From positions 1 through 40,709 of the forward strand of contig NZ_JAQGIZ010000002.1 in assembly GCF_028290885.1 (NCBI RefSeq): a stretch of 40,709 bases of DNA, given 5' to 3'. The translations under genes were made by a program, and so were the position numbers. Below, in pieces: positions 33,377 to 40,709 of the stretch (position 1 is its first letter; every line of letters starts with the position of its first letter). The notes below the pieces were generated by a model. That model did not search any database. It had not been told where the DNA came from and saw nothing but the letters and a program-made list of their open reading frames with translations. The stretch is from Phenylobacterium sp. Lineage in GTDB: Bacteria > Pseudomonadota > Alphaproteobacteria > Caulobacterales > Caulobacteraceae.

Positions 33377-34393
33377 ATGACCAAACTCCGCGCCACGGCC
33401 GCAGCTGCGGCCCTTTCTGTCGCCACCGCCGGCTCAGCCTTCGCAGCTCCGGTCCTGGAGCCGACCACGCAGGCCTTCATCGACAGCCTGGCGGGCAGCC
33501 CCCCGATCTACACCCACACCCCCGCCGACGCCCGCAACGTCTTGCTCGGCGCCCAGTCGTCGCCGATCGCGAAGCGGGCCGCTCGGATCGAGGACAAGGT
33601 GCTGCCGATCGGCCCCACCGGACAGACGCGGATCCGTGTGCTGCGGCCGGAGGGCGTCGAGGGCGCGCTGCCGGTGGTCGTCTACTTCCACGGCGGCGGC
33701 TGGGTGCTGGGCGACGCGGCGACCCACGACCGTTTGGTGCGAGAACTGGCCGTGGGCGCGAACGCCGTGGTGGTCTTCGTCGACTACGACCGCTCGCCGG
33801 AGGCCCGCTACCCGGTCGCCATCGAGCAGGACTATGCGGTCACCACCTATGTCGCCGCCCATGCCGGCGAATTCGGCGTCGATCCGACACGGCTGGCGAT
33901 CGCCGGCGACAGCGTCGGCGGCAACATGGCGGCCGTGGTCAGCTTGATGGCCAAGGAGCGCCGCGGTCCGGCGATTGCCGCCCAGGTGCTGTTCTACCCG
34001 GTCACCGACGCCAGCCTCAGCCAACGCTCCTATCGGGAATTCGCGGATGGCCCCTGGCTCACGACCAAGGCCATGGTCTGGTTCTGGGACGCCTATCTTC
34101 CCGACCGCGCCGCGCGAAAAGATCGCCACGTCTCGCCCCTGAACGCGACGCTCGACGAGCTCAAGGGCCTGCCGCCGGCGCTGGTGATCACGGATGAGAA
34201 CGACGTCCTGCGCGACGAGGGCGAGGCCTACGCGCGCAAGCTGACCCAAGCGGGCGTTCGGGTCACCGCGACGCGCTACGGCGGCACGGTCCACGACTTC
34301 GTCATGCTCAACGCCCTGGCGGAAACGCCAGCCGCCCAAGGCCCGGTGTCCCAGGCGGTGACGTTCCTGCGGGGGTCGCTGGCCGCCCGCTGA
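33377..34393 (+). CDS. Exported HSL-family esterase/lipase
   Basis: A 338-residue alpha/beta hydrolase of the hormone-sensitive lipase family (bacterial family IV). A Sec signal occupies residues 1-23 (AFA|AP). The HGGGW oxyanion motif is at 105-109, Ser179 in GDSVGGNMAAV is the nucleophile, the acid is in DENDVLRDEGEAYA, and the His in GTVHDFVML. The expected reaction is hydrolysis of short acyl esters in the periplasm. ATG at 33377 has only a weak ribosome-binding site. Control by the divergent OhrR-like regulator is likely from the shared palindromes, an unusual pairing for this regulator type. Confidence 0.88.
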   Translation: MTKLRATAAAAALSVATAGSAFAAPVLEPTTQAFIDSLAGSPPIYTHTPADARNVLLGAQSSPIAKRAARIEDKVLPIGPTGQTRIRVLRPEGVEGALPVVVYFHGGGWVLGDAATHDRLVRELAVGANAVVVFVDYDRSPEARYPVAIEQDYAVTTYVAAHAGEFGVDPTRLAIAGDSVGGNMAAVVSLMAKERRGPAIAAQVLFYPVTDASLSQRSYREFADGPWLTTKAMVWFWDAYLPDRAARKDRHVSPLNATLDELKGLPPALVITDENDVLRDEGEAYARKLTQAGVRVTATRYGGTVHDFVMLNALAETPAAQGPVSQAVTFLRGSLAAR

Positions 34394-34419
34394 CCCGCGG
34401 TCGGCAACCGACGCCGGCG

Positions 34420-34509
34420 TACGCAAGCTCAAATGCGTACCGCGACGGGGCGATGCGCTTCGACCGCAATGGGGGAGGGGCGGTCAACTACGAGCCCAAC
34501 GCGGGCTGA
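34420..34509 (+). pseudogene. Catalase gene remnant
   Basis: A 30-codon fragment just after the esterase gene. In one frame it reads N-A-YRDGAMRFDRNGGGAVNYEPNAG and then TGA. This matches the conserved YxRDGxMRxDGNxGGxxNYEPNS segment of small-subunit (clade 3) catalases. The flanks show no further catalase sequence, so it is an isolated remnant of a deleted gene. It is not derived from the KatE-type gene at 22895-25081, which reads differently at this point ([17 protein letters not shown]). Confidence 0.65.
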
Positions 34510-34581
34510 TCGTCGAGGGTCTACAACGTCCAGGCTCGAATAGGAGGCGATGTAGCTCGAACCCGTCCCTGAAACGTCAGC

Positions 34582-36963
34582 CTACGGAACCCGATAGCTG
34601 AGCGTCAGGCCATAGGTCGCCGGCATGCCGGCGAACCGCACGGTGGTGTCGAGATCCCGGTTGATCGTCGTCGCGTAGAAGGTGTTCCCCACGTTGCGAC
34701 CCCAGGCCGAGACTTTCCACCGGCGGTCCTGCGACTCCACGCCGGCCCGCAGGTCGACGAGCGTGTAGCCCTTCACGTTGAGCAGGGGGAGATTGCCCAG
34801 CTGGCTGTTGGTTTCGCTCTGGTAGGTCACGCCGCCGCCGACGAAGGCGTCGAGGTTCCCTGATACTGGCCAGCGGTAGTTGGCGTCGGAGACGAGTTGC
34901 CATTTCGGCGTGTTCGGAAAGGCTTCGCCCTTGAAGTCCACCAAGGCGCCATTGGGGTCGTAGTTGATGAAGCTGCCCCGGACCTGGGAGTCGATGTAGG
35001 AGCCGCCGGCCGTGATGTTCAGGCCGCGGATCGGGACCCAGGTCGCCTGGAGTTCTGCGCCGGTAATCTCCGACTTTGGAATGTTGACCAGCTTCAGGAG
35101 CGGGCCGAACACCGGATCGAGCACTCGCCCAAGAACCTGCTTGTCGCGGTAGTCGTAGTAGAAGACAGCGCCGTTCAGCTGCAGCGTGTTCTCCAGCAGG
35201 GTCGATTTGAATCCGCCTTCATAGGCGACGACGGATTCCTGCCGCGCGGGCAGATATTGCGTCGCCGCAGTGGCGCCGAGGGAGGGATAGCCGCCGGCTT
35301 TGAAGCCCTTGCTGACGTTGGCGTAGAACAGAGTGCGGTCCGCGGCCTTCCACTGCGCCCCGAACCGCCAGGACAGATTGTTCTCGTCCAGGGAGCTGAC
35401 GACCAGGCCGGGAAGCTGGGCTGCGTCACCTGTGACGCAGCCGCCGGCGCGAATCGGCGCATGGGCCGGCAACCCGAGATGCCCGCGAACGAAGTTCTGG
35501 AAAATGGTGAAGTCAGCGGCCGCGACGCCGTCGCCGGAATCTGAGGAACAGCCGTTAAACCGGTTGCGGGTCTGCGTGTACCGCGCCCCGCCATAGACGT
35601 TCACCGTGTCGGTCACATCGTAGTCGAGGTTGCCGAAGACCGCGGAGGTCTTGACCCGTTGGTTGTTGGAATCGTTGAAGTCGGTGAACAGCGGTCCGCC
35701 CAGGGGCACGAACAGGAAGGCCTGGGTGCTCTGGGCCAGGACGTCGTGGTTCAGCTCCCGCACATTGTCGTCGGCATAGTTGAGGCCGACCGTGAAATGC
35801 CCCCGGCTGAACAGGGCGCCGCTTGCCCGGAGTTCTTCCGAGATCGACTCGATCTTGCCGTTCGTCTGCTGGTTCAGGTTCGACAGGGTCGTGCCGTCGA
35901 TGTCCTGCAGCTGGTCCTCGCGATAATGGCTGTAGGCCGTCAGCGAGGTCAGGGTCACGTCATTGGCCAGGGTGTAGTCGATCCGGCCGACCGCCTGGAT
36001 GAAGGCGTTGTCGCGGGCGTAGCTCGGGCCCGGATTGAAGTCCGCCGCGCGGGCGTTGTTCGGGGCCAGCGGATAGGTGAGCAAGCCGGGCACGAATGCC
36101 GCTGCCGCCGGAACCGAGGGGGTGATGGCGATCGCCTGTCCAGCCTGGACATCGGACTTGTCGAGATAGCCGCTGACCGTGAGCTCCGCCTTGAGACGGC
36201 TGGTCGGCGTCCAGGCGAGGATCGCCCGAGCCTCGGAGAAATCCACCGCGCCGTTCTTGGCCCCGGTGGTGTAGCTCTTCTGCCAGCCGTCGGCGCTGTC
36301 GTGTTCGACCGCCAACCGGACGTCGAGCGTGTCACTGATCGGGCCGCTCACGAAGCCGGATCCATTCAGCGTGTTGAAGTTGCCGTAGGTGGCTTCAGCG
36401 CGGGCCTTGAAGTCGGCGGTGGGCTTGGCCGCGATGAAGTTGATGGCGCCGCCCGTGGCGTTCTGGCCGAACAGGGTGCCTTGCGGTCCCTTCAGCACCT
36501 CGACTCGATCGAGGTCGAAGTTCGCGCCGCGAGTCTCGATGGCGAAGGGGATCGGGGCTTCGTCGGAATAGATGCTCACGGTCGGGCGGCCGCCGAGGCT
36601 GATGTCGCTGAAGCCCACCCCCCGAAGGGTGTAGATCGGAGACCCCACATAGGAGTCGGCGAAGCTGAAGCCCGCCGTCAGCTTCACCAGGTCGCGGACC
36701 TGGGTCACCCCTGCGGCGGCGAGCTGCGCGCCCGTCACCGCGGTGATCGACATCGGCACGCTGTTGACCTTCTCCTCGCGTTTCTGCGCCGTGACCACGA
36801 TCTCGGTGACCTGGGCCGTGTCGCCGGCGGCGGGCGCTGCGTCCGCGGCCCGGACCGCATGGGGCGTTGCCGCCAGCACAAGCGCGGACGCCGTGGCCAA
36901 GGCGGCTGTGCGCCGGCCGAGCGTCTCAATGGAAATGGATTTCGAGCCCGTGCCGGACGTCAT
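34582..36963 (-). CDS. TonB-dependent outer-membrane receptor
   Basis: A 793-residue receptor. ATG at 36963 follows GGGGGAAG. The signal peptide covers about residues 1-39 (RAA|DAAP). The TonB box region TEIVVTAQKREE and plug motifs are typical: NSVPMSITAVTGAQL, DLVKLTAGFSF, YTLRGVGF, VSIYSDEAPIPF, VEVLKGPQGTLFGQNATGGAINFIAAKP. The barrel ends in YGLTLSYRVP. The CVTG and CSSDSG loop cysteines may form a disulfide. It faces the tandem-TetR gene over 231 bases holding two copies of an AATTTGACGC repeat. With the serine hydrolase behind that regulator, import and hydrolysis of an ester-type compound is a reasonable guess. Confidence 0.92.
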   Translation of the reverse strand: MTSGTGSKSISIETLGRRTAALATASALVLAATPHAVRAADAAPAAGDTAQVTEIVVTAQKREEKVNSVPMSITAVTGAQLAAAGVTQVRDLVKLTAGFSFADSYVGSPIYTLRGVGFSDISLGGRPTVSIYSDEAPIPFAIETRGANFDLDRVEVLKGPQGTLFGQNATGGAINFIAAKPTADFKARAEATYGNFNTLNGSGFVSGPISDTLDVRLAVEHDSADGWQKSYTTGAKNGAVDFSEARAILAWTPTSRLKAELTVSGYLDKSDVQAGQAIAITPSVPAAAAFVPGLLTYPLAPNNARAADFNPGPSYARDNAFIQAVGRIDYTLANDVTLTSLTAYSHYREDQLQDIDGTTLSNLNQQTNGKIESISEELRASGALFSRGHFTVGLNYADDNVRELNHDVLAQSTQAFLFVPLGGPLFTDFNDSNNQRVKTSAVFGNLDYDVTDTVNVYGGARYTQTRNRFNGCSSDSGDGVAAADFTIFQNFVRGHLGLPAHAPIRAGGCVTGDAAQLPGLVVSSLDENNLSWRFGAQWKAADRTLFYANVSKGFKAGGYPSLGATAATQYLPARQESVVAYEGGFKSTLLENTLQLNGAVFYYDYRDKQVLGRVLDPVFGPLLKLVNIPKSEITGAELQATWVPIRGLNITAGGSYIDSQVRGSFINYDPNGALVDFKGEAFPNTPKWQLVSDANYRWPVSGNLDAFVGGGVTYQSETNSQLGNLPLLNVKGYTLVDLRAGVESQDRRWKVSAWGRNVGNTFYATTINRDLDTTVRFAGMPATYGLTLSYRVP

Positions 36964-37067
36964 GTCGCTTCCCCCTTTTTGGCGGCTTTGACCGCCGCCT
37001 GTTGTCTGGGAGCGTCTCCGGAGTCCTTGCGGGACGTGCCGTCGGCCCCGCTCGGATCCCAAACAAT

Positions 37068-37144
37068 AATTTGACGCTACCGTATGTCAGGAAGACACCA
37101 TGTCGGTTTGTCACCGTCAATGAAAATTTGACGCAAGAGTATGT
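37068..37144. repeat. Two 20-base direct repeats in the receptor/TetR gap
   Basis: AATTTGACGC followed by a variable 4-base stretch and GTATGT occurs at 37068-37087 and 37125-37144, start to start 57 bases. Next to the second copy, CGTCAA (37115-37120) and TTGACG (37128-37133) form an inverted repeat. The TTGACG can also act as a -35 box with TGATAT (37152-37157) for the tandem-TetR gene. These are the probable operators of that regulator. Confidence 0.55.
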
Positions 37145-37194
37145 TGACATCTGATATCGACAGGTCGCATTCGCTGCGCATGGGAAGAGGTGCG

Positions 37195-38475
37195 ATGACC
37201 AAAGCGACGTCGCCGGCGCGGGCTGACAAGGCGCACCACAAACGGCAGAGCAAGCGTGAAGCCCTGCTCGCGGGCGCCGCGACGCTGTTCAACGCCCGCG
37301 GCATCGCCGGCACCTCGCTGGCGGACGTGGCGGAGGCGGTCGGCCTGACGCGGGCCGCGGTCTACTACTACGTCAACGACCGCGCCGAACTGGTCTTCCA
37401 GTGCTATTCGAAATCCTGCGACCTGACGGCCGATGACCTCGCCACCGCCAGCCAGGAGGCCAGCGGGCTGGCGCGGATCCTGGCCTTCGTCCGCTGCGCC
37501 TTCGCGCCGGAGCGCCCCCAGGTCGCCGTCCTGAACGACATCAACGCGCTCGGCGAGCCGCTCGCGTCCATGGTCCGGGCCGCGGATGACCGCAACACCA
37601 CAGCCTTGATCGGCTTTGTCCGCGAGGGCGTCGCGGACGGCTCGGTCCGCGTTTGCGATAATGAGATCGCGGCCCAGTCTCTGATCGGCATGATCAATTT
37701 CGCCCGCCTGTCCCCGCTCTGGGGCGGCGGCGCCAGCCGGACCTACCGGATCCACCTGCGCGACGCCGTGCTCGCCCTGGTCGAGCAGGGCGTGGCCGCG
37801 GGCCCGGTCGCATTCGATTGTCCGCTTGATGCCGACGCGTTCCTGCCGCAACGGTTCAACGCCTTCGACCGCAAGCGAGCGGCGGAGCTGAAGCAGGACC
37901 AGTTGCTGGCCCAGGCCTCCCGCCGGTTCAACCGGGACGGCATCGAGGCGACCTCCATTGACGAGATCGCCGGGGAGCTCGGCGCGACCAAGGGCGCGGT
38001 CTATCACTACGTGAAGGACAAGCCCGACCTGGTCGTCCGTTGCTACGAGCGGGCGTTCGACATCTACGAGCGGATCGGCGCCGCCGGACGGGAACACGGC
38101 CGCAACGGCTTGGAGCGTGGCCTCCTGATCACGCACCTCTTCACCCAGGCCATTCTCGGGCCGGTGTCGCCCCTGATGGCGCAACCCGGGTTGGAGGACC
38201 TTCCGGACGACCGGCGGGAGGCCTTCCGGAACCGGGCGGTCGGGATGAACAAGCTGTCGGCGCGCTTCTTTCGGGAAGGCATGGCCGACGGCTCCTGCCG
38301 GCCCTGTGATCCGAGGAACACCACGCACGTGTTCGCCGGCACGTTTGGCTGGCTGCCGAAGTGGGTCCGGACGGATGACCCTCGGCCCCCGCGCCGGTTT
38401 GCCGATGAGATCTGCAACTTGCTGGCGTTCGGCCTGGCGGCCACGCCGACGAAACCTGACCAGGAGCACCCATGA
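37195..38475 (+). CDS. Tandem TetR-family regulator (two HTH/ligand units in one chain)
   Basis: A 426-residue protein made of two complete TetR-like units, about twice the usual 200 residues. The first HTH covers residues 24-66 (ALLAGAATLFNARGIAGTSLADVAEAVGLTRAAVYYYVNDRAEL), the second 233-276 (LLAQASRRFNRDGIEATSIDEIAGELGATKGAVYHYVKDKPDL). Both keep the VYxYV recognition end. ATG at 37195 is chosen because AGAGG precedes it; earlier in-frame starts lie within the operator repeats. The stop overlaps the serine hydrolase start (ATGA). It diverges from a TonB receptor with repeated operator-like sequences between. A single chain with two HTHs may bind as a pseudo-dimer. Confidence 0.85.
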   Translation: MTKATSPARADKAHHKRQSKREALLAGAATLFNARGIAGTSLADVAEAVGLTRAAVYYYVNDRAELVFQCYSKSCDLTADDLATASQEASGLARILAFVRCAFAPERPQVAVLNDINALGEPLASMVRAADDRNTTALIGFVREGVADGSVRVCDNEIAAQSLIGMINFARLSPLWGGGASRTYRIHLRDAVLALVEQGVAAGPVAFDCPLDADAFLPQRFNAFDRKRAAELKQDQLLAQASRRFNRDGIEATSIDEIAGELGATKGAVYHYVKDKPDLVVRCYERAFDIYERIGAAGREHGRNGLERGLLITHLFTQAILGPVSPLMAQPGLEDLPDDRREAFRNRAVGMNKLSARFFREGMADGSCRPCDPRNTTHVFAGTFGWLPKWVRTDDPRPPRRFADEICNLLAFGLAATPTKPDQEHP

Positions 38476-39611
38476 CCCGCGAGCCTCCCGATTTCGTCGC
38501 GCCCGGCTTCGAGCGGGTCCGCGACCTGTTCCACGCGCAGTTCGGGCGGGATGAAGCTGTGCCGGCCGTGGGCGCCTCCCTGGCGGCCTACCGGCATGGC
38601 GAACTGATCCTCAGCCTGTCTGGCGGCCATCGCGATCTGACGCGGCGCGTCCCGTGGACGCCGGACACGCTGGTGAACATCTGGTCGGCGACCAAGGGGG
38701 TGACCGGGATCGCCATGGGCCTGCTCGTGGACCGGGGCCTGGTCCGCTACGACGCGCCCGTCGCCGCCTACTGGCCGGAGTTCGCCCAGAACGGAAAGGC
38801 GCAGATCACGGTCTCGCAGCTGATGTCCCACCAGGCGGGCCTTCCCGGCTTTGCCGAGCCCACCGCCCTAGAAGACTTCTACGACTGGGACCTGGTCACC
38901 CGGCGACTGGCTGCGCAGGCGCCAATATGGGCGCCGGGGACGGTGAATTCGTATCACGCCATGACGGTCGGGTTCATGGTCGGGGAGGTCATCCGGCGCG
39001 TGAGCGGGCGGCCGGTCGGCGCCTTCATCGCGCAGGAGCTGGCGGAGCCCCTGTCCATCGACCTCTACGTTGGTCTGCCGGAGGCGCTCGAAGATCGGGT
39101 CGCGCCCCTCATCGCGCCGCCGAGCGGCGGGGATGTCGCGCTGGAAGGCGCGCCGAAGGAGGCTGTGGCGGCCATGACCAATCCCTTGATGTCCCCCACC
39201 CTGCCCAACAGCCGGGCGTGGCGCGCCGCGCAGATACCGGCCGGCAACGGCCACGCGACAGCGCTCGCGCTGGCGAAACTGTACGGCGCCCTCGCCTACG
39301 GCGGCGAGATCGGTGGCGTCCGTCTCGTCTCGGCCGAGACGATCACCGCCATGTCGACCACGCAGACGACCCGCGTCGATCTGCTGCAAGGCTTCGCCCC
39401 GCTGTGGTCCAACGGCTTCACCGGCAATCCGAACGGAATGTACGGTCCCTCCAAGAGCGCCTTTGGCCATCCGGGCTGGGGCGGATCGTTCGGATCCGCT
39501 GACCCCGTCACGGAGGTCTCGGTCGGCTATGTGATCAATCAGATGGCCGAGGGCATCGCGGGCAACCCGCATGCGACGGCCCTGTGCCAGGCCATCCACG
39601 AAGCCCTGTAA
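38472..39611 (+). CDS. Beta-lactamase-fold serine hydrolase (family VIII esterase-like)
   Basis: A 379-residue serine hydrolase of the class C beta-lactamase/penicillin-binding protein fold. The nucleophile and base are S72 and K75 in SATK, Tyr161 in NSYHAM is the second base, and HPGWGG near the end takes the place of the KTG box. This H-x-G-W-G version is typical of family VIII esterases such as EstB rather than beta-lactamases. LMSHQAGLPGF is another family landmark. No signal peptide is seen, so it is cytoplasmic. It is translationally coupled to the tandem-TetR gene and so shares its control. Ester cleavage of an imported compound is the likely role. Confidence 0.88.
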   Translation: MTREPPDFVAPGFERVRDLFHAQFGRDEAVPAVGASLAAYRHGELILSLSGGHRDLTRRVPWTPDTLVNIWSATKGVTGIAMGLLVDRGLVRYDAPVAAYWPEFAQNGKAQITVSQLMSHQAGLPGFAEPTALEDFYDWDLVTRRLAAQAPIWAPGTVNSYHAMTVGFMVGEVIRRVSGRPVGAFIAQELAEPLSIDLYVGLPEALEDRVAPLIAPPSGGDVALEGAPKEAVAAMTNPLMSPTLPNSRAWRAAQIPAGNGHATALALAKLYGALAYGGEIGGVRLVSAETITAMSTTQTTRVDLLQGFAPLWSNGFTGNPNGMYGPSKSAFGHPGWGGSFGSADPVTEVSVGYVINQMAEGIAGNPHATALCQAIHEAL

Positions 39612-39668
39612 CCGCCTCATCAGCCCCACTCGCGCCGCCAAGCCCGGGAGCCTGCACCCACAACGATC

Positions 39669-39687
39669 TTGAATGATTGTTCCAGAA
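39669..39687. promoter_or_regulatory. TetR operator candidate upstream of the TetR gene
   Basis: TTGAATGATTGTTCCAGAA, an imperfect palindrome of the halves TTGAATG and GTTCCA, 17 bases before the TetR ATG. The same word in the opposite orientation (15 of 19 bases equal) precedes the quinone oxidoreductase. Confidence 0.6.
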
Positions 39688-39703
39688 TGCCTACCTAGCT
39701 TCC

Positions 39704-40270
39704 ATGGCAAGACCACGGGAGTTCGATGCGGACGCGGCGCTCGATGGCGCGATCGGCGTCTTCCGCGAGCACGGGTTCGAGGGCGCCTCGGCGGAGATGC
39801 TCGTGGGCGCCATGGGGATCGGACGCCAGAGTCTCTACGACACCTTCGGCGACAAGTGGCGGCTCTACCGCTCGGCGGTGCGCCGCTACGGGTTGGGCGA
39901 ATGCGCCGCCCATTTCGAGGCGCTCCGGAGCGGCGTTCGGGCCATCGACGGGATCGACGCAACGCTGCGTCGGGTCGTCGAGACGGCGGATCAGCCTTGC
40001 CTGGGCGTCGGCTCGATCTGTGAGTTCGGCGTTTCCCGCCCCGATCTCGCCGAGGTCCACGCGCCGTTGGCAAAGGCCCTTGGCGATGCGATCGCCGCCC
40101 GAGTCCGCGACGCGCAGCGGGACGGTGACGTGGCGTCCGAGCTCGACCCTGAGGCGGCCGCCGAGTTTCTGATCTCGAATATCGCCGGCATCCGCGTCGC
40201 CGGGCGTGGCGGCGCCGACAGCGCCGCTTTGACCGGCCTCGCCGACATGGCGCTCAGGGCGCTGCGCTAG
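39704..40270 (+). CDS. TetR-family transcriptional regulator
   Basis: A 188-residue TetR/AcrR repressor. MARPREFDADAALDGAIGVFREHGFEGASAEMLVGAMGIGRQSLYDTFGDKWRLY is the N-terminal HTH (residues 8-55), with the AMGIGRQSLYDTFGDK recognition part typical of the YbiH/NemR-like branch. The C-terminal part has a Cys-containing segment (DQPCLGVGSICEFGV) as seen in regulators that sense electrophiles or aldehydes. ATG at 39704 is chosen over an upstream TTG inside the operator. A 19-base site occurs before this gene and before the following quinone oxidoreductase, which supports autoregulation and control of that gene. Confidence 0.88.
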   Translation: MARPREFDADAALDGAIGVFREHGFEGASAEMLVGAMGIGRQSLYDTFGDKWRLYRSAVRRYGLGECAAHFEALRSGVRAIDGIDATLRRVVETADQPCLGVGSICEFGVSRPDLAEVHAPLAKALGDAIAARVRDAQRDGDVASELDPEAAAEFLISNIAGIRVAGRGGADSAALTGLADMALRALR

Positions 40271-40290
40271 GCGTCCTCTTTTTTGACCAA

Positions 40291-40309
40291 TTATGGAACG
40301 GCCATTCAA
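40291..40309. promoter_or_regulatory. TetR operator candidate upstream of quinone oxidoreductase
   Basis: The minus strand reads TTGAATGGCCGTTCCATAA, matching the site at 39669-39687 in 15 of 19 positions. It stands 16 bases before the oxidoreductase ATG. Confidence 0.6.
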
Positions 40310-40324
40310 ATAAGGAGCAGGTCG

Positions 40325-40709
40325 ATGAAAGCCATTGTGATGAACGGCACGGGCGGCCGCGAGATGTTGGAGCATGTCGAGCGCCCGGACCCGGTGGCGG
40401 GTCCGGGCCAGGCGCTGGTCGAGATCGCCTTCGCGGGCGTCAACTTCATGGACATCGGCGTCCGGCAGGGCATGGCCTGGACCGATATGCCCAACCCCAA
40501 GGTCCTCGGCGTCGAAGGCGCCGGCAGGGTCCTGGCGGTGGGCGACGGCGTCGAGGGCGTCTCGCCCGGCCAGCGCGTGGCGTGGGTCTATGCGCCGGGA
40601 AGCTATGCGCAGCGGATCGCGATCCCGGCGGCCTCGCTCGTGCCGGTCCCCGACGCGATCGACGATCGCACGGCCGCCTCGGTGATGATGCAGGGGCTCA
40701 CCGCCAGCC
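40325..40709 (+). CDS. Quinone oxidoreductase (zinc-independent MDR family), N-terminal part
   Basis: The first 128 codons of a medium-chain reductase; the gene runs off the right edge. ATG at 40325 has AGGAG seven bases upstream. The N-terminal catalytic domain matches NADPH:quinone reductase: MKAIVMNGTGG, VEIAFAGVNFMDIGVRQG, LGVEGAGRVLAVGDGVEGVSPGQRVAW, GSYAQRIAIPA, and AASVMMQGLTA at the cut. Zinc ligands of alcohol dehydrogenases are absent (GVNFMD in place of GICGSD). Such enzymes reduce quinones or reactive enones, fitting control by the TetR regulator just upstream. Confidence 0.88.
   Translation, partial: MKAIVMNGTGGREMLEHVERPDPVAGPGQALVEIAFAGVNFMDIGVRQGMAWTDMPNPKVLGVEGAGRVLAVGDGVEGVSPGQRVAWVYAPGSYAQRIAIPAASLVPVPDAIDDRTAASVMMQGLTAS

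Noticed and set aside
37117..38469. 450-codon minus-strand open frame
   Set aside because: Antisense to the tandem-TetR gene; no ribosome-binding site or recognisable domain.

Overview
The window is GC-rich (roughly two-thirds G+C) bacterial chromosome with dense coding on both strands. The organism looks like an alphaproteobacterium of the Caulobacterales, in the range of Phenylobacterium or Caulobacter. Reasons: a double cold-shock protein with a Gly-rich linker, a DUF1345 protein, a DUF6880 protein, large TonB-dependent receptors, and two promoter-like sites matching the alphaproteobacterial general-stress (EcfG) consensus. Genus is inferred, not proven. No rRNA, convincing tRNA, CRISPR array or insertion sequence was seen.

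Region 1 (1-11.8 kb) is mostly housekeeping and accessory metabolism. It holds the start of an exported protein, DUF1345, the cold-shock protein, a LOG-family protein, and a translationally coupled PLP decarboxylase/ATP-grasp pair facing a TauD-type dioxygenase. These are followed by a glycine-zipper envelope protein with a predicted EcfG promoter, an exported alpha/beta hydrolase, a TonB-dependent receptor and an SDR oxidoreductase.

Region 2 (11.8-21.3 kb) is a long minus-strand envelope locus and the most interesting part. Read in transcription order, it encodes a Cyc2-like fused cytochrome-porin and a periplasmic cytochrome c. Next come an ECF sigma factor, a zinc-type anti-sigma factor whose outer domain resembles a subtilisin propeptide, an S8 protease and a TorF-type porin. 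The last part has a TIGR03118 beta-propeller protein with a bacteriocin-like leader behind its Sec signal, a FapD-like C39 protease and a FapF-like coiled-coil barrel, then a small membrane protein and an FkbM methyltransferase. Two copies of a TGAACC-N17-CACTAAC motif with identical spacing precede the cytochrome genes and the sigma factor, suggesting one ECF regulon.

Region 3 (21.3-27.9 kb) holds a thiolase with a C-terminal frameshift, a large KatE-type catalase with a predicted EcfG promoter, an unidentified protein whose frame runs into the catalase gene, an XRE regulator and a DUF6880 protein.

Region 4 (27.9-40.7 kb) is an accessory block of oxidoreductases, hydrolases and their regulators. 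An aldo/keto reductase, DUF302 protein, alpha/beta hydrolase, NTF2-like protein and an SDR gene broken by an amber codon form a likely operon opposite a GlxA-type regulator. An OhrR-like MarR protein faces an HSL-type esterase across two copies of a palindrome. A catalase gene remnant follows. A TonB-dependent receptor faces a tandem-TetR regulator coupled to a serine hydrolase. Last come a TetR regulator and a quinone oxidoreductase sharing a 19-bp operator-like site.
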